From Bemisia tabaci (Eukaryota > Arthropoda > Insecta > Hemiptera > Aleyrodidae), in the NCBI RefSeq assembly GCF_918797505.1, contig NC_092795.1:24539131-24603130 (forward strand): DNA of 64,000 nucleotides, given 5' to 3'. The notes under the pieces were generated by a model. It made no database searches, was not told the origin of the DNA, and saw nothing but the letters and a program-made list of their open reading frames with translations. Of this stretch, positions 22,356 through 34,274 are shown one piece after another (position 1 is the first letter of the stretch; every line of letters starts with the position of its first letter). The position numbers and the translations under genes were made by a program.

Positions 22356-24585
22356 TTGGCGCGTATACGTAGTATACCGCCTTTGCGATCGTTTCGAACC
22401 CTGCTCGATACAATAACCGAGTCCCTTAGTTCCTTACCGAAAAGTGACTACCGCGAACTTCTGAGATTTTCCAAAGCGTGTAAAAAGTTTATTTATCCAT
22501 CAATAATTATGATTTAAAGTTGTTTCTCATTCTGGGGGTCGCTAGTTTATGTGCAGTGAATACCAAGAGTCTACGTTACTTGGTTTTTTTAAAAAAAGCC
22601 TAAGAATGCGACGCGCTGATTTAAAATATGCATATATAAGCAGAATCAAGCGAATTGATTCGAGGATGGCTGAGCAGGTCGGCACTCTCGGAATGAGAAT
22701 CTAACTCCTCCGTTTTGTTCAAAACGTTGCTTTGACAGATCTGTAACCTCGGTTATACTTTTCAAAAGTTGGTACCCGTGCTCTGAAAAACCCAAATAAG
22801 CCAAGTTCGTGTAACTATGGTGTCGTTGCCTCGACCGGGCTGTGCTGTGTTGCCAATTGTTGGAGGATAGGTTACTTGCCCGGTGGTGGCTACCGCCACT
22901 CATGATAGTGCAATCTGTGTAAGTGCAATCTGTGATGAGCCTCGAGACTCATTAGACCATTAGCTAAACGTGGCTCATACAGGAATCCACTTACCCCTCT
23001 CTTCCCCACGCTCCTGATCACTGCGTCGGCGTCTCGACGAACAATAGCTAATGACGGTCGCCAAGCGAGGCCGGGATCCTCAGCCCCTCGCCCAATTACT
23101 TACGCTTCATTAACCATTTCACCGTCACGCTAGGATTCGTCCAATTTTAAAAAAAAATTGTTTCGCGAGTTTTTAGCAATTTTTTCCTTACTTTCCGTTA
23201 AAACACGAATTAAAAGAGGTCTCATTCATAAAAATCGGCCAAATAGAAGAGAAGTTACAGTATTCGAAATCCGAAGAAATCAACAAAACTTCTCCAAACA
23301 AAAAATAAAATGAAGGGGGAAAAAAAGAAATGTATAAATTACAATTTAATATGATTGACCTCAGAATGTGACAAGCAATTCAATTATAAAAAGGAGAAAA
23401 AATTGAGTGAAATTACAAAAAATTAGCCTCTTGCAAGGGGCTTTCTTGTATGAGTTTTGACCTGAAGACAAGTAAATCCCGTTATATTATTAAAACGAAA
23501 TTGACTCCATAGTTTAATGCCTTAGTTTCTTGAATACGATTATTTTAAGCACTCGAAAATTTATACCAGCAATTTTACCCATGGGGTGATTTCCTGAGAG
23601 CTGATAATATCACGAATTTCTCATAGAGCCCTTCAAAAATGGCTTGCTTTTTGGGCAGCCGATTCGGCCATCAAACCGGGGTTTAAATGGAAGCTGATAA
23701 TAACACAAAGCTCTGAGAAAAATTTTGAGATGAGTATAGGAACGGTTTGTAAATTACGAGGAGAGGCGGGCATTCTGTTCAGCATATCGATACATAAGTA
23801 TTTTCACACGTAGAATTTAATTTTCACGTCAGGGAGTCGACATATTTTGATTTTTTTTATTTTATACGGAAAATTTATGGTTTTTCGGGATTGAAATTAC
23901 TTACAATTGTTTCATGAAAAATGAATGCACCCAAAATGACTATAGCATTTTGACTTTCACATACGTGCACTCACTAAATTGATTGGTAAATTCAAAGAGT
24001 GGGTACATCGACCTGGTATATCAAGTTTCTGCGATTTTTTACGGCAAATCGGTAGATTTTCGGGATGTGGATTGCTTACTTTCAATTCATGAATGAATAA
24101 AGCATGGACATGGTTGAGCTTCTTTGCATGAAAAGACGTTTAAAATAACAAAATCAAGACATATTTAAGACAATTGCATTTATATCGAGTCAATTTCTTT
24201 TCAATAATATAACGGGATTTATAATACCGGTGATTTGGGTATTTTAGCCCCAAAATACCTTTAAATCGACTTTATCTTCTAGGAGTTCGACAGAATTTTT
24301 CCTTTCTTCGCTTAAATTTTTCCGTAGCACTTTTCTTCAAGAATCTGAAAAGATTTTGCTTGAGGCAGATCAAAAAACTTAAATTTGTTCGAATAGCTTT
24401 CTAGATTCACAATACACGGTCTCGTGAAGGTGCGTCGTTGACCTTGCAGTGTTGGATCGTGAATTCTCTTGTTGTGCTGCTTGCCTTTTTTGAAATCTCT
24501 GTAAATGAAAACTAAAGGGGTTGATATGTGCGAGTTAATGACGCGCCTTATCAACACATTGTGTTGGAGTTCACTGCTTGTTTTA
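22356..24585. repeat. 2.23-kb direct duplication, copy 2
   Basis: Near-identical to 17036-19265, same orientation. The right flank differs from that of copy 1 (ACTATAG here, ATTTTATTTT there), so the block itself has defined ends. A functional-looking tRNA-Ala gene starts about 190 bases beyond it. Confidence 0.85.
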
Positions 24586-24773
24586 CTATAGAATTTCTTT
24601 GGATGTAAAACAACTGACATGCGCTTCTAAGTGTAGAGTTTCTGGTTTATTTCCCGAAAAATTTACGTGAAAGCAATATTTTAACAAAATGCGTCTCATG
24701 TCTCGCTGTTTTCTTATTCACGCACTACGTTCACTTTCAAGGCAACTGGTCTTATATGTGTTAAAATTAACCT

Positions 24774-24845
24774 TGGAGATGCCGGGGATTGAACCCGGGG
24801 CCTCTCACATGCGAAGCGAGCGCTCTACCACTGAGCTACATCCCC
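24774..24845 (-). tRNA. tRNA-Ala (anticodon CGC)
   Basis: The minus strand folds into a complete 72-base cloverleaf. The acceptor GGGGATG pairs with CATCTCC with one G-U; the D arm is GCTC-AGTGGTA-GAGC; the anticodon arm is CTCGC-TTCGCAT-GTGAG with anticodon CGC (reads GCG, alanine); the T arm is CCGGG-TTCAATC-CCCGG; the discriminator base is A. Internal promoter boxes are intact (B box GGGTTCAATCC). No intron. All stems are paired, so it looks functional rather than a SINE remnant. Confidence 0.95.
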
Positions 24846-27026
24846 AAGTGAAGAAGTGTGCAACCTAACCAGTAATAAAGACCATTATCTTGGTCTTAAC
24901 TTGCTGTAAACGTTTTCCTCCAGAAACGGCCAAGCTTAATTTTTTATAAAAAAAAAAGTACAATTCCGCTTTATCCCGGAAAATTGGTTTTGTCACGTGA
25001 ATGACTTACTCATTTATTTGTTTTTCTTTTTAATTTTACGCTAAAAAATTAGTGTAAATCTTGTTCGTTCCAATAAGCGCCCTGCGTCAACGTTTAAGAA
25101 TGTTCATGGAGCACCATGAAAGGACCAATCTTATATAGATGGCTACAGAGCTTCTCTAGAAACTGAATTATATGTGCCAAAAAAATTAAAAAAATTTTTC
25201 TGGATTCAATTTTTTAGTTTTCTGCATTTGTTTTCTTCCCCCGGTAGTGGGTACTTTTTCAAGCAAAGGATTCAAGTCAACCTGAATTCTGAAATAGATT
25301 CTAATGAGGCTTATGATATGCTATATTAGAAAATGTTGAACGTTAAAACGTAAGGTCTTAACATGGACCGATTCAATCTTACGGTCGATAGTGCTTCTGT
25401 ATGTCATACACCTCCATGTCAATGGAGTGACAAAATAACTTGAGATACCGTAGTAACACGAAAAATAAGCGCGTGGAATTTACGAATATAGTCGAGCCTG
25501 AGGCATAATATTGTAATTTTACGACTTGATGACTCGATTCTCTCGTGAGTGAAATAATTTTTTACTCGCATTATTTTTTGCCGCTGTATTTTCTCACAAG
25601 AAATAACAAAACCACCCTACCATTTTGGAAACACTTCTTTATACTTTGCACTAAAAGGACCATAAGATTACTTTCTACATTGCCTACGTAAAAATTCTAG
25701 CTGTTCCGTCTTTTATTTTTTATCATAACCCAGACTTTGAAGCTCACCGAACACATTGCTCATGTAGATGAGGGTAAATCTTAAGACTTTTTGGAACCCT
25801 GCAGAAAACTTTGGACTGGAAAGTTCCTTTGTTTATCGGGAGATTATTGGCACATCAAGTATTTTAGTTCAGAGGGACTAGACTACTTTTTTATTTTGTT
25901 TGCAAGTTTTCAGACCTTTATGGAGCTCTTTCACCGCAATGAAAACAAACAATAAGAAAACGTAGTTTCAGACGTGATCATGGTTCTATTTATTAAAGTT
26001 TCAACCTTTAAAGACCTTTGATGACAAAATTGACGGATAAGTCAAGAAAAGGAAATTAATAATTGAATGATTAATAAAAAAAATTTGCCATTTTAAGACA
26101 GAAGTAACGAATGATAAAAATCAGATTACCACAAATGGTATGCATTGAATGAATAGAATCACACTTTTTATACCGCTGCATTTCTCAAATTCATATTCTT
26201 ATGAAAGAATATGAATAATTATAAGATGACAAAAAAAACCTTGTCACCAACTTGCAGTTAGAAATATTTCTCGTGAAATATATGGGTAAAAAAATTCTTC
26301 AAATAAATTTAAGAGCTTATTTCAATCGTACCCTTGACAAGTTACTTAGATTTGAATCTTTGCTAATTTTTCAATAGAAAATTCTTTATTCCATGTCAAG
26401 GAGAGGAGCTTCAGTTTAAATGTTCGTATTAATTTTAATAGGTGTGGCGGAAACCCAGAACAAAATTACTAGTATTCAATTTCCACCGGTGTCTTTACCG
26501 AAAATTCAAATTTTTAACTTGAACTGAGAAGGGGGAATCCCCGATTAATTAGACGCATGACCATCTTAACTTACCCTATTATTACCAATGTTTTAACAAA
26601 AAAATCACTATTATTTAATTAAGCTTAAAATTGGGTTCTTAAGTTGAAAAATTCACAAATAATATTCTTAGAACATTTTTATTCAAAATAAACAACATAT
26701 TTTGATTAGTATTTAGAGAATGCCCTCAGAGCTCCGAGCGCGAACACGACGCGAAAACCAGCAACAATCAGAATGAAACAATGACGGTTAGATCGAGGCT
26801 TGATGGAACGTATGACTAAAATGTCCGTTTGAAGCGATTCGAATTCGGATTGATCGCGGTCCTGGAAGAAAATTTTAAGTATCTGACCATAAATCAACTC
26901 ATTCAACGAGCCCTGCGTCCATTCAATTAATTTCTAGTTTTTCTCCTCTTTCTCTCCTTTTTTTCTCCCTGGCTTTGTCTGTTCACCCACTTCAAAGAGA
27001 TCCGTCCAGTAAAGCGAACGAGTGAC
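24846..27026. other. 2.2 kb without a supported gene
   Basis: AT-rich with short frames only. No palindrome with clear ends noticed. Confidence 0.4.
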
Positions 27027-27027
27027 C

Positions 27028-27117
27028 AGGCTTGCCGAATGAGGCACGCGCAATTTTTTTTTCGCAATAGTCAGAGTCGTGAGATCGTGGGTTGTTGGCA
27101 AGCCTGCGGACCCCACC
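27028..27117. repeat. Possible small MITE, CAGGCTTGCC ends
   Basis: CAGGCTTGCC at the left and GGCAAGCCTG at the right form a 10-base terminal inverted repeat about 90 bases apart. No target duplication found. Confidence 0.35.
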
Positions 27118-27179
27118 CAGTCGTGAAAAGCTGAAAGCGTACCTTTATTCTGGTTTCCTATGTTTACGTTTCTTCGGGA

Positions 27180-27400
27180 GATTTTAACCACCGACCCCCC
27201 GCCCCCCCTTCCCCGTGCTGAATGAATTTTCGCCAATTTTCGCAGCTCGCTCCCCCGCGAGCCCCCGACGAGCCCCCCTTTCATTCTCCTTCAGCCGTTC
27301 TCGGCCCTTTTCTTTTTGCCCCCTCTCGTGCTCTTGCATTTTTGTCTCCCTTTTCCCATTTTTCTTTCAGTTTTCAAATGAAGGGAGGCTTGGGGAATAA
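27180..27400 (+). promoter_or_regulatory. Pyrimidine-rich upstream region of the 27.4-kb gene
   Basis: A C/T-rich stretch with several CCCCC runs lies directly upstream of the TATA box, unlike the AT-rich surroundings. Promoter role is inferred from position only. Confidence 0.35.
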
Positions 27401-27404
27401 AACA

Positions 27405-27412
27405 TATAAATA
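27405..27412 (+). promoter_or_regulatory. TATA box (TATAAATA)
   Basis: TATAAATA lies 51 bases upstream of the ATG at 27463, which places transcription start near 27436. The same octamer precedes the minus-strand relative at 39089-39082. Confidence 0.75.
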
Positions 27413-27462
27413 CTGAACCCAAACGCCAGTAAAGACAAGTCAGTTGAACCAGTCGCTTCATC

Positions 27463-29715
27463 ATGATCGCTTCAGTTGTAAGTCCGCTTTTATTTTCTCT
27501 GCTTTGATTACTTGCCCACTTTGACAATTTTCATTCTTCGTTTTTCGGCCCCTTTTGCTCGTTTTTTAAAGTAAATTTTCAAAATTTATTTTACTTCGTT
27601 GCAAAAAGGCATTAATTAAAAAGTTGTCCGAAATATATTTTTTAAAACTCAAAAACACGCATACGTAACGAGGACTAAGCACTAAAATTTAGACTTTCGA
27701 TATACTACTGTTTGTCATTTTTACAAAAAAAAAAAAAAAAAAAAATTATTCAAAAGCTTTCTTTTCTTTTATTTTTTTATTAATTTAATGAAATATTCCT
27801 CACATATATAAAGGTAGTTGAATTTTGAGCTAAGTAGAGGGTTCTGAGTGCAAATTCTTATTTTCTGGGTAGTTTGAATTTCTCTCTGCGTAAAGAACTA
27901 AAGGAAAGATAAATAATGAAGTGCCTATCATTGCATAAATTTTAGGTTACTAAATGCTTTTGTGTGTTTTTATTCTTCTTCTTCAATACTTGCCTCAATA
28001 CGGGCATAACCGCCTGGAAAACGTTCATATTTTTTACCTTTCAAATGTTGAAAGAATCTAAGCAAACTTCAGGCATAGAAAGTACTCAGTTTTATATGTT
28101 TTAAAATATCTATAATGCAGTATGCAATTAAGTCACCCATTCAAATTAATCTACACTCATTGAGTTTCATTTTTATTTTTATAATTCTGAATTTTAAGAT
28201 TTTCTTTAAATTTAAAAAAACCAATTTTAAAATATCACAAGTACTAAAAAAAAAAAGATTTTAAAAGCAAATTTTTACCATCGTTCGTAGTCATAGGACG
28301 CTTAGATTGGAAAACGGTAAAATCCATTTGGTTTACTCCAATACTTAAAAATAAGTGAATAAATGAATGCACCTAAATAAATGCTTGTAATCTGAATTGA
28401 ATGAAATAGTCCAATCGGTAAAATAATTCTCTATTGACTCGGCCTTTTTTTTCACTTTTTTTCTTTGCTCCAATAGTAATTCTTGCAAGTTGGCACGGCT
28501 TATTTCCGATTTTTTAAAATCCATTTGCTATTGATCTTAAATGCTTACATCTATGCCGCCTTCCAAATTTTAAACGCCGTGTCTCCATTCAACACTTTTT
28601 CAATTTTTTTCTGACAGAATACTGTTTCACCAAAAACCCAACAAATATTCATGCTTCATTTTATCAACACAACTCCGATACACCACTAGGAACTAAAAAT
28701 GAAAAAATGAAGCCTCATGGCAATCGAATTTTCTTGTAACTGAGCAGTTCGTGCTGGAAAAAAAGGGTAAAATGTTGAGTGGAATTACGGCGTTTTTGCT
28801 GTGGACGGCAGTATTAAACAGTGGCGTGGCGTGAATTGCGATGAATCGATTGTTGCCGTTTAAACCTATGGTAAAGAATCGATTATCAGCGAACACCCTG
28901 TTCATCGATCCTTTTCCATAGGTTCAAACGGCATAACAATCGATGTATCGCAAAGCACGCCACGCCGCTAGTATTAAGGGGCGGATTTCAGTATTTGGTA
29001 GGCGTGTACATTGTTTTTTCAATAGAAGCAAGTCCAAGAGGACAAACAATGATAGAGTACGATCCCATATACATTGCACGCTCGCTAATTTGAAGCCCTT
29101 CAATTCGAAAAGCTCTATAATTCGAAGGCGAGGCTGATCCCCTGGAAAAAAGCCCTTTAATTCGAAATTTTCAATGTATTTTGTCTCCTCGATAATTCGA
29201 AATTTTTCCCCAGAAAAATTTCCTTCCGAAGTTTTATAGGCCGTTAAAGATGACCAAAAAAAAAGTGAAATCGCAAAAGTGTTCTCAGATTTCGAATCAT
29301 AGAGCTTTTGTTACCACCACTTCGAATTATAGAGCTAATGTACACATCTCTCTAATTCGAAATGTTTTGCCTTTAATTCGAAATTTTTTGCCACCGCTCT
29401 TTGTAATTCAAAATCTCGCGAATTCAAAAACCCTTTAATTCGACAAGAAGCCTCGGTCCCTTGAATTTCGAATTAGCGAGCATGCACTGTAGATTCTATT
29501 AACTACACTGGAAAAAACCACATTGGATCTAGAGTCCAGACTCTTAAAAACATCGACAAGAAAAAGTACTCTTGATTCAATCAGAATCTAGCTTGAATCA
29601 AGAACCAAGCCTCTTAATTTAAGCGGATTTCGTTTCGATTCAAGCAAAAATCCGATTGAATCGAGGTATTTTTTCTTGTCAATGTTTTCAAGAGTCTGGA
29701 CTCTAGATCCAAAGT

Positions 29716-29751
<36 letters not shown>

Positions 29752-31894
29752 CCAGTGTAATGAAAATAGAGTATGCCATATCGTCGACCCGCTGACGTAA
29801 GGGCGTATCTCATATTCTCTGTGAGCCCTGTTCTCCGTATGACTGTATGCGTATTAGGGCTCATTTGGAAACAGAGATACGCCCTTACGTCATAGGAACG
29901 ACGATATGTGAGTGGTTGATTTGGTAGCATACATTTTGGATTTCTCTGTTTACCTTATTATTTCGATTTGCAGGTTGTTCTCTCCGCCTTCGTGGCCGTT
30001 GCCTCCTCCCAGTACTACCAGTACGCCTACCACCCGGCGGCGGCATGGTCCTCCATCCCCGCTCACTCTCCCATCACAGGACAACCTTTGGACACTCCCG
30101 AGGTAAAAATACTGGATTTTATGTGAAAGAACTGATATCGGTCGAGTATCCCCCGTTTCAGCGAATCATCGGTTGTTACACTGCAATTGGACTACATTTT
30201 GCAATTTGGAACTATAAATTCTATCCCGTTTTAAAAACGACGTATGTGCCATTGGTTCCCTTATGCACATAAGTGTTTTTCCAGAAGATCCAGAATTTAT
30301 AGTTCCGAATTGCAACATGCAGTCCAATTAGTCTTCAGTGTAAAAATAGTATGGAAAATCAAACACTTTGAATCATAGTTCCTTTTCGCCTCATCTTAAG
30401 AAGCATTATCCCTCCTTTCAGATGGTATTCTGTTCTTTAAAGTCAGGATTGCGTTTTCCAGATATTCTCTAAATTGAGGAGAGCTCTTTCGTTTTTCATT
30501 TTTTTCTTCGCAGTTCAAAAAGTAGGGGACTTAATTTTGAGGAATTGAATTCAAAGAATGGAAAGAAGTCTCATCAGTATTGTTCTATTAACTTACTAAT
30601 CACCTCAGGTTCTACCGTTGGAGCTGGAGTCAAGTTTTTATCATGATTCGATTTTTCTTTCCACGAAAATTAACGGCTAGCGGCTCAAAAATTACCGGAG
30701 ATCAGCCCCCTTCTTATAAATTTTGTATGATCATCGTGCAAGTGTAAAAGAAGCAGAGAAACTCTGAGGGGCCGTCAGTGGCGTGGCGTGAACTACGATT
30801 TATCGATCGTTATGCCATTTAAACCTATAGAAAAGGATCGATAAATAGGGTGTTCGCAGCGAATACCTTAATAATCGATTCTTTACCATAGGTATAAATA
30901 GCATAACAATCGATATATCGCAATTTACGCCACGCCACTGGGGGGCCGTCACTTTTTAAAATCCCCCGGTGGATATTCTCGACGTAGCAGCCAAGTTTGA
31001 AGTTCTAACACGTTTTTGCCGATAATTTTTTTTTAACATTTCAAGAGCAACTCCCCCCCCCCTTCTTTTTAATTTCCTCGAGAATATAAGTATGTAGCCT
31101 CACGACTTATTTCCGATATTTTAAATTTACCCTTTTACTTTCTGCAAAACCAAAACTCCTACAGCTCCGCAACAACTTGAACTAAATTCGTTTTCTTTTG
31201 CTCAACTACAGGTGGCCGTCGCTAAGGCCAGACACGCCGTCCAATGGCACGCTGAAGCATCACGCACGCCCATGTCGCCGTTGCTCCCCCCGTTGTTGCC
31301 CCTGTCGCCGTTGCTCCCCCCGTTGTTGCCCCCGCCGCCGTCTACCTGAGGAAACGCCGTGAAGCCCCCGCCAACGAGGCCCCAGAGGCTCAGACCACAG
31401 AAACCAACAACAAGGACAAGAGACAAATTCTGACATACTCTCCATTAGCCTACTCCACCTACTCCTCTTACCCCTACGCCGCCCTCCCTTACGCCGCCCT
31501 CCCTTACGCCAGCTCCCCCTTCCTGTTCAGGAAACGCAGGGACGTTAGCACCGAAACCGAAGAGACCAAGGCCCCAGAATCAAACAACCAGAAGAGACAG
31601 ATCTTCACATCCGCCTGGGGATACCCATCAGCTTACGCCCCAGTAGCCTACTCCGCCTACCCCTCTGCTCTCTCTTACTCCGCCTACCCCTACGCCTCCC
31701 ACATCGCCTCCCCCTTCCTGTTCAGGAAACGCAGGGATGTCAGCGCCACTGAAGAAGACCACTCCGAGGCTGAATCTGACGATGACAGAAAGAAGCGTCA
31801 GTTGTTTCTGACTGGAGCATACCCCTACGCCGCCTACCCCTACAGCTGGCCCTACAGAGCCTACTCTGCCGCCCCTATTGCCTACTACGGTTAG
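27463..31894 (+). CDS. Secreted Tyr-rich precursor with repeated dibasic sites, frameshifted (family member 1)
   Basis: Three exons, all phase 0: 27463-27477 (MIASV), 29974-30102 and 31212-31894. Exons 1-2 encode a signal peptide (MIASVVVLSAFVAVASS, mature start near QYYQY). The exon 2/3 joint reads LDTPE-VAVAK, as in the gene at 35.4 kb. Exon 3 alternates acidic spacers starting with D after FRKRR and aromatic blocks starting with Q after KR (QILTYSPLAY, QIFTSAWGYP, QLFLTGAYPY), and ends in AYYG. As given, one base is missing near 31258: the opening frame stops at 31350, while the rest is open in another frame to TAG at 31892. With the base counted, the length would be 275 residues. It is either an assembly error or a recent null allele. 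The role is unknown: peptide precursor or cuticular protein. Confidence 0.8.
27478..28809 (+). other. Intron 1, first part
   Basis: AT-rich intron sequence with an A run near 27725-27744. No gene or defined element before the MITE cluster. Confidence 0.6.
28818..28969. mobile_element. hAT-type MITE, CAGTGGCGTGGCG family, copy 1
   Basis: Palindromic element with CAGTGGCGTGGCGTGAATT at the left and GCACGCCACGCCGCT at the right, flanked by AGTATTAA on both sides (28810-28817, 28970-28977). The arms include ATCGATT and TTTAAACCTATGG. Lies in intron 1 of the 27.4-kb gene. Confidence 0.85.
29072..29489. mobile_element. Tigger/pogo-like MITE rich in TTCGAA
   Basis: Ends CATTGCACGCTCGCTAATT and AATTAGCGAGCATGCACTG are inverted repeats flanked by TA (29070-29071, 29490-29491). 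The interior carries many AATTCGAA words in both orientations. Terminal style and TA target fit Tigger/pogo non-autonomous elements; that family call is an inference. A 62-codon frame inside is not a gene. Confidence 0.75.
29506..29757. mobile_element. Foldback MITE, CACTGGAAAA termini, copy 2
   Basis: Second copy of the element at 1370-1597, again flanked by TA (29504-29505, 29758-29759). The right arm has grown a run of more than 30 T (about 29717-29750), which explains the extra length (252 bases). Confidence 0.85.
29782..29903. mobile_element. 122-base palindromic MITE, copy C
   Basis: CGTCGACCCGCTGACGTAAG at the left, CATAGGAACGACG at the right, flanked by ATAT (29778-29781, 29904-29907). 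It ends only 70 bases before exon 2 of the 27.4-kb gene. Confidence 0.85.
30179..30340. mobile_element. Palindromic MITE, CACTG ends, AATTGGAC family
   Basis: CACTGCAATTGGACTACATT at the left and the complement ending AATTAGTCTTCAGTG at the right, flanked by TA (30177-30178, 30341-30342). Related to 429-576. Lies in intron 2 of the 27.4-kb gene. Confidence 0.75.
30776..30941. mobile_element. hAT-type MITE, copy 2
   Basis: CAGTGGCGTGGCGTGAAC at the left, TTTACGCCACGCCACTG at the right, with the 8-base duplication GGGGCCGT on both sides (30768-30775, 30942-30949). Intron 2 of the 27.4-kb gene. Confidence 0.85.
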
Positions 31895-33454
31895 TTCTCT
31901 CACCTCACCGAAACTCGTTCCTGCCCGAAACCGTATTTTAAGACTTAGCTCAAACTTAGCAGAATTCAATTCCCCGTAATAAGACTTGCCCGCACCTAAT
32001 TGAGTTTGTTCCTTTTTTTCCACATTGTTCTCAATGTTCTCACTCGCCATTATTGTTACAGTTTTTACTAATAGTAGCTGAAATATACAAGATAATTGCA
32101 GCCCGAATTTTGATGTGTTTGTGTTATTTTCACTCCGATTCAATTCAAGTCACAACTAGGTTTTCGCCTGGCTCACTTGCGCCTCTTTGTTAAACATTAA
32201 TCACGCACTTTCTGACTGAAATTTTGCTTAAAATAGCCAGAGTATAAAAACATTTTTTTACCTTTCTATCAATATAGTGCTCATACAAATATATACACAG
32301 TAATAAGTACAGCACAAATATGTATACAATATATATGTATAGAATTGGGGAGAGTTCAAATGGGAAGAGATTCGGAATATTTAACAGTTTCTGCTTTAGC
32401 TCAAAGATTGACTAAGCAAATATGCACTCTTTTTCCTCTAACAAATACAATGTGTGTAGAAAAATGAGACATATTATTAAGTAAGACTGTGTCTATAAGC
32501 ACTTAAATCATAAAGACTAAATTTTACATCTTAAAAAAAAAAAAGAAATGCTCTATCTAGAAAATTACGTTCAATTATAATTCATTTCCCGTTTTTCCTC
32601 TTTTCCTTCCTTTTTTACGACGTGCAAAATATTGGTTTTAAAGGGCCCCTTTTCATAAATATTGCGCTGAAAATTGAGTACTTGTGCCACACGAAAATAA
32701 ACGAAGCTTCCTGCTCAAGAAATTTTATTCATATTCATGCAAATGTTTCCCCTCACAAGCTTAGGATAGTAACAATTATTAATCATTCTATTTAAAAAAA
32801 GAAAAAAGAAAAATTGCATGCAAGTATAATTTCACAACTAGGAATTCATGATATTTAATCTTTGCAAGAAGAGCTAATACCTTTCCAACAAAGTATGTGA
32901 ACATTGCCACAGAAACTTGATTTATTCTCTGAAAGTGAACCTCCACTAATATCATTTTGTCTCACGACTTTATAAAAAAAAGTCACAAATATTTTCAAAG
33001 AACATATTATCATTTTATTCTCAAAGAAATAAAACTCTTGCGAAAATTCTGAAATGATTTTTCAAAGTTACACTTTTTTTACCTTTTGGCTTTTATTAAA
33101 AAGAAATTGGGATGAGTTTATTGTTTACGTTCTCGTCAAGATAATTTATATTGTTTTAAATGTTCTTGAGAATTTCAATTCACGTAGTAATTTTTTTAAA
33201 GTCAATATTGATTATAAGAACAGATTTCCTATTCTGTTATCAATTCTTAAGTCGATCGTTTATTCAATTGATTGTGATGGAGGGGAAGAAAATGAAGCCA
33301 GGAAGTGAAAAACGAGCCCTGAATCATGCACTACGCAGATCGATGAACGGAAAAACTACTTTCCTAAACGTGCGTTAAAGTCTCCGGCAAAATGAAAATG
33401 AGTATACACTTTACTGTGTTATGTTTCTTTTTCCTCCTTTATCGGGTTGTATCA
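31895..33454. other. 3' flank of the 27.4-kb gene
   Basis: Probable 3' untranslated region followed by AT-rich non-coding DNA. An AATAAA occurs at 32696-32701, about 800 bases past the stop, but it cannot be assigned with confidence. Confidence 0.35.
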
Positions 33455-33518
33455 GCATAGTACTCACTTTTTTCCTTTTTTTACATCGGGCGACAAAGGA
33501 AAAGTGTGAGTACTATGC
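33455..33518. repeat. Inverted repeat GCATAGTACTCAC
   Basis: GCATAGTACTCAC and its complement GTGAGTACTATGC sit 38 bases apart, with further pairing through the CTTTTTCC / GGAAAAG stretch. It could form a hairpin; the nature is unknown. Confidence 0.65.
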
Positions 33519-33892
33519 TTCAGTGTGCCCTTGATCATGAAAATGCTTGGGCGTTTGGCTATATTTTATATACTTCATAATTTTTTGAAGGGCTGTCAGA
33601 TGCACTTTTCTCTCACTTGCAATCCAATAGGCAGTTGATGTTTACTCTTAGTCACTGGTGAGAAAATTCTAGAAACACCTTTGTTAGAGTAAAATGGCAT
33701 AGGTAACCGAATTGAATATAATCGAATGTGTAAGCAAATGAACCGGCGATTGGGTCTTTTTTCTTTTCTTAAAAAAAAGAACCCCCCTCCTCAGCTCCTA
33801 CCTGGCTTGAATCTCAGCAGCCGCTTTGCGCCCAATGAGATCCGCTCATGCACCACCTGCTCCATGACACTACAACCTTTGCGTTAAAATTA

Positions 33893-33921
33893 GAGATACG
33901 CTCTTACGTCAACGTAGCAAT
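33893..33921. repeat. Half copy of the 122-base MITE
   Basis: GAGATACGCTCTTACGTCA matches the right arm of the MITEs at 9762, 21420 and 29782; the left half is missing. Confidence 0.5.
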
Positions 33922-34036
33922 GCAGCCTACCAAAGTTTAAAAAAAAATAAATAAAAATAAAGTTTTTCACCTAATATTTTCTAAACAGATCTGAGTTCAT
34001 CGTCATGAAAATTTACAGGTAACATAGTAATTTTAA

Positions 34037-34271
34037 GGTGATTCGACGTTTGCCATTTTTTGTTTCAAAGCGACGCGCGATACATCGCATCAATTTGTTC
34101 CATAATTTCAGCTACTTTTCATTTTTTTTTTAATTTTGAGATCGCACCTCTGTTGTTATGAGACTAAAGAATTCGAAAAAAATGAAAATTAGGTAGCTGA
34201 AATTATGAAAAAAATTGATGCGATGAATCGCACGTCACTCTGACACAGAAAATGGCAACCGTCGAATCACC
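34037..34271. mobile_element. Palindromic MITE, GGTGATTCGACG ends, TAA target
   Basis: GGTGATTCGACG at the left, CGTCGAATCACC at the right, flanked by TAA (34034-34036, 34272-34274). Long inner arms pair (CATCGCATCAATTTG / AAATTGATGCGATG and AATTTCAGCTAC / GTAGCTGAAATT). The three-base target fits PIF/Harbinger-type elements by inference. Confidence 0.75.
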
Positions 34272-34274
34272 TAA

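Noticed and set aside
17036..24585. LTR retrotransposon with two 2.2-kb LTRs
   Set aside because: No TG..CA ends, primer-binding site after the left copy, polypurine tract before the right copy, target duplication, or gag/pol frame in the 3.1-kb interior, which instead holds other small elements.
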